A DNA stretch of 47,170 nt from Eubacteriales bacterium (lineage in GTDB: Bacteria > Bacillota_A > Clostridia > Christensenellales > Aristaeellaceae), in assembly GCA_030528845.1 (NCBI GenBank), contig JAUMYC010000002.1, positions 382 to 47,551 on the forward strand, written 5' to 3'. Numbering within the stretch: the stretch's first letter is position 1; the number at the start of each line of letters is the position of its first letter. Below the pieces are notes generated by a model, which made no database searches, was not told where the DNA came from, and saw nothing but the letters and a program-made list of their open reading frames with translations. Shown here piece by piece: positions 44,992-47,170 of this stretch. A program made the position numbers and the translations under genes.

Positions 44992-47170
44992 TCAGAAGAA
45001 ACTGAGCTGCTGCGCTTTGGGCGGGCGGGGGCGGATGCGCCCAACGATGCAGCCGGGGAGCAGCTCCGGGACGAAGGGCGAATGCGGCGCTGCGCAGGTG
45101 AGGATGAGCTCCTCGCGGGCGCGCGTCATGCCGACGAAGAGCAGGCGACGCTCCTCGGCAATGTCCGAATCGGCATGGGGCGGGAAGGCGCCCTCGCTGA
45201 GGCCGGCGAGAAAAACGACAGGGAATTCGAGGCCTTTTGCGCCGTGCAAGGTCATCAGCCGCACCGCGCCGGAGGGGCGTTGCTTGCCGCTGCTGCGCCG
45301 GATATCGGCCTCCTCGCCGATGCACAGCGCCTCGAGCAGCGCGGGCATGGTCTCGTAGAGGACGGAGACCTCGGCAAGGCGGGAAAGCGCCTCGCTCGTG
45401 CCGTTTTCGGCGATCCAGCGCTCAATCAAACGGCGCGGCGGCGCGGGATCGTCGCTCTTGCGGAAGGCTTCCAGCGCCTGCAGGAGGGCGGGATCATCCA
45501 GCCACGACTGGCGGCCGGAGACGGTGCAGGGGATGTCCTCGCGCAAGAGATGCTCTTCGATCAGCTCCAGCTGGCGGTGCGTGCGGCAGAGCACGGCGAC
45601 GTCGGAAAAGGCGCGCAGCTCGCTGCGGTCGCGCTCGGCCTTGCCGGCTTCGATCATGTCCAGCCCGCCGCTTATGCGCACGATCTCCCGCGCGATGGCC
45701 GCCGCTTCCTCATGGGGATTGGCGGCTTGCAGCAGGCGCACGGGCGCGCCGCACGGCAGCACGGGCTCGAGAACGCGCGGCAGGCCGGGATTTGCGGAGA
45801 TCAGGCGCAGCGCGGCGGAGCAGATCTCCGGCGTGGAGCGATAATTTTTGGCGAGGCGAATGACGCGCAGATCAGGCCGTTCTCTGGAAAGATCATCAAA
45901 ACAGGCGGCGCTCGCTCCGCGGAAGCCGTAAATAGACTGGTCGGGGTCGCCGATCACGAAGAGGGAGGCGGACTGCGCGCTCCAATGGGCGACGAGCCGC
46001 CGCTGCACGCCGTTGATGTCCTGATATTCGTCGACGAGCAGATGCCGAAACATGGCCGGGCGCGCGACGGGCGTTTCGAGCGCCTCGAGCAGGAGGCCGT
46101 CGAGGTCGCGCTTGCCCTGCTCGGCGAGGAGGGCGCAATAGGCGCGGGCAAGCTCGGCGTGCTCCTCGCTCTCGCCGGAGCGGAAACGGCTCACGGCTTC
46201 GGCGGCCTGCGCGGGCTTCAAGGAGCTGCCGGTCTCCTGCAGGGCGCGCCGCAGTAGACGGTCGGACTCCTCGCGCGTGAGCAGCGGCTTCTCCGCTAGG
46301 AGGCGCAGGCAAACGGAATGGAACGTGCCGACGGTCATGCCGATGAGCGCGCTTTCGCCCAGACGCTCGGCGAGGCGGGAGCGCATCTCTGCGGCGGCGA
46401 GATTGGTGAAGGTGACGGCGGTGATCTCCTGCGGAGGAACGCCCTCGCGCAGCAGCGCCTCGATGCGGCTGACGAGCGTGCGCGTTTTGCCGGAGCCGGG
46501 GCCTGCGATGACGGCGACGGCGGACTCGCGCGCGGCGATGGCCTCGGCCTGCTCGGCGTTTTCGCTCGCAGCAGTCGGCTTGGCTTCCGGAGTTTTTACA
46601 GGTGCGTTGGGCGCGGCGGGAGCCGCCTTTTTCGAGCGCTTGGGCGCGGCGGAGGCAAACAGAGAGGTCTGTCCGATGAACTCGCGCCGCTGCGATTCGG
46701 TGAAAATGGTGCAGCGACCGAATTCGCCGTCGTAGCCGGGCGTCCATTCGACCTCGCCGCTGCGCACGCGCCGCACGCCCTCGGCGATCAGCTCGCCCGA
46801 AACGGAGCGGATCGCTTCGACGGGCACGCTGCGCAGGATGGAGAATTCGTCGCCAAGGGCGGCGAGCAGCTTTTCGTATTGCTCCTTGGCGCGCTTGCTC
46901 TCCGCGCCCACGCCCAGTGCCGCGCCGACGACCTCCGGCAGGGGCACGAGCCGCTCGAAGGGCTTTGCGCGCTCGGGCTTGAAGCCGTCCGCCCGGTCGG
47001 CGAGCGCATTGACGCGATGATCCACGCCCACGGTCAGTTTTTTGCCGCAGACGGGGCATTTTCCGCCCAGCGCGAGGGTCTGCGCGGGCGTGAGGCACAC
47101 GCCGCAGGCGCGATGCCCGTCCATGTGATATTTGCCCTCCTCCGGGAAGAACTCGATCGTGCCCTCGAAG
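44992..47170 (-). CDS. Endonuclease Q-UvrD helicase fusion (5' end outside window)
   Basis: The frame is open to the window edge, so the N-terminus is missing. The first visible residues, FEGTIEFFPEEGKYHMDGHR, followed by CGVC and CPVC (zinc finger) and VDHRVNALADR, match the C-terminal part of endonuclease Q (TIGR00375, PHP family), which nicks 5' of deaminated bases. Then comes a linker and a complete superfamily 1 helicase: AGPGSGKTRTL, DEYQDIN, GDPDQSIYGFRGA, KNYRSTPEI, MTLHGAKGLEFPVV and LLFVGMTRARE. GQTSLF (46657-46671) at the end of the EndoQ part and QQLSFF at the C-terminus resemble sliding-clamp binding motifs. A role in repair of deaminated DNA at the fork is inference. Confidence 0.88.
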   Translation of the reverse strand, partial: FEGTIEFFPEEGKYHMDGHRACGVCLTPAQTLALGGKCPVCGKKLTVGVDHRVNALADRADGFKPERAKPFERLVPLPEVVGAALGVGAESKRAKEQYEKLLAALGDEFSILRSVPVEAIRSVSGELIAEGVRRVRSGEVEWTPGYDGEFGRCTIFTESQRREFIGQTSLFASAAPKRSKKAAPAAPNAPVKTPEAKPTAASENAEQAEAIAARESAVAVIAGPGSGKTRTLVSRIEALLREGVPPQEITAVTFTNLAAAEMRSRLAERLGESALIGMTVGTFHSVCLRLLAEKPLLTREESDRLLRRALQETGSSLKPAQAAEAVSRFRSGESEEHAELARAYCALLAEQGKRDLDGLLLEALETPVARPAMFRHLLVDEYQDINGVQRRLVAHWSAQSASLFVIGDPDQSIYGFRGASAACFDDLSRERPDLRVIRLAKNYRSTPEICSAALRLISANPGLPRVLEPVLPCGAPVRLLQAANPHEEAAAIAREIVRISGGLDMIEAGKAERDRSELRAFSDVAVLCRTHRQLELIEEHLLREDIPCTVSGRQSWLDDPALLQALEAFRKSDDPAPPRRLIERWIAENGTSEALSRLAEVSVLYETMPALLEALCIGEEADIRRSSGKQRPSGAVRLMTLHGAKGLEFPVVFLAGLSEGAFPPHADSDIAEERRLLFVGMTRAREELILTCAAPHSPFVPELLPGCIVGRIRPRPPKAQQLSFF

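Noticed and set aside
44628..45044. 138-codon minus-strand frame through the 160-bp repeats, giving a repeated peptide
   Set aside because: The 160/159 alternation breaks the frame between other copies, there is no ribosome site, and it overlaps the end of the helicase gene.

Overview
The window is high-GC DNA that reads as a spore-forming member of the Clostridia, probably an uncultured Christensenellales-like or Oscillospirales-like gut lineage. The basis is Spo0A, SpoIID, a SPOCS(DUF3794)-LysM protein and a SPOR-like membrane protein, Gram-positive style Shine-Dalgarno sites, sigma-A promoters close to TTGACA/TATAAT, an LplABC-type sugar importer without its own ATPase, and plant or host glycan enzymes (GH51, GH4, a sialidase-like protein). 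Exact taxonomy cannot be read from the sequence.

Layout. 1-6.5 kb: GH51 arabinofuranosidase, the conserved yqhT-efp pair, recF, and an ECF sigma factor fused in frame to an unknown 261-residue domain. 6.5-8.3 kb: a substrate-binding protein and permease of an ABC importer with no ATPase. 8.4-16.6 kb: a co-directional run with a LarA-like racemase, a eukaryotic-type glycogen branching enzyme, a Nudix hydrolase, a Gfo/Idh oxidoreductase, a NahK-like sugar kinase, an Eis-like acetyltransferase and a BNR sialidase-like protein. 16.6-18.7 kb: a 63-bp tandem repeat, a SPOR-like protein, and a visibly AT-rich two-gene island (DUF1801, DUF2200). 18.8-27.8 kb: GNAT, cation diffusion facilitator, M19 dipeptidase, a split chromate transporter pair, an SDR, PyrR, SpoIID, a YugP-type zinc protease and a URO-D/MtaA-like methyltransferase. 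27.9-36.7 kb: SPOCS-LysM, a 51-residue membrane protein, C69 dipeptidase, a small membrane protein, a ceramidase-like protein, Spo0A, DnaB and a phosphoesterase. 36.7-37.1 kb: a 192-bp tandem duplication whose two copies each encode a compact RNA with its own promoter and terminator. 37.1-44.5 kb: an RCC1-propeller lipoprotein, a sugar ABC operon with a structured leader, and a GH4 glycosidase under a separate promoter. 44.5-47.2 kb: 160-bp tandem repeats and the C-terminal part of an endonuclease Q-UvrD helicase fusion that runs off the window.

How it fits together. The ABC operon and GH4 look like an uptake and hydrolysis unit for an alpha-galactoside or alpha-glucoside, and GH51 would release arabinose. 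The 8-16 kb run suggests sugar or hydroxyacid handling and carbon storage. Sporulation genes are scattered among housekeeping genes, which is normal in Clostridia. The least explained items are the duplicated small RNA genes, the sigma factor fusion with a strong internal start and an ECF-type promoter in front of it, the EndoQ-helicase fusion with two clamp-binding-like motifs, and several families of intergenic palindromes and tandem repeats.
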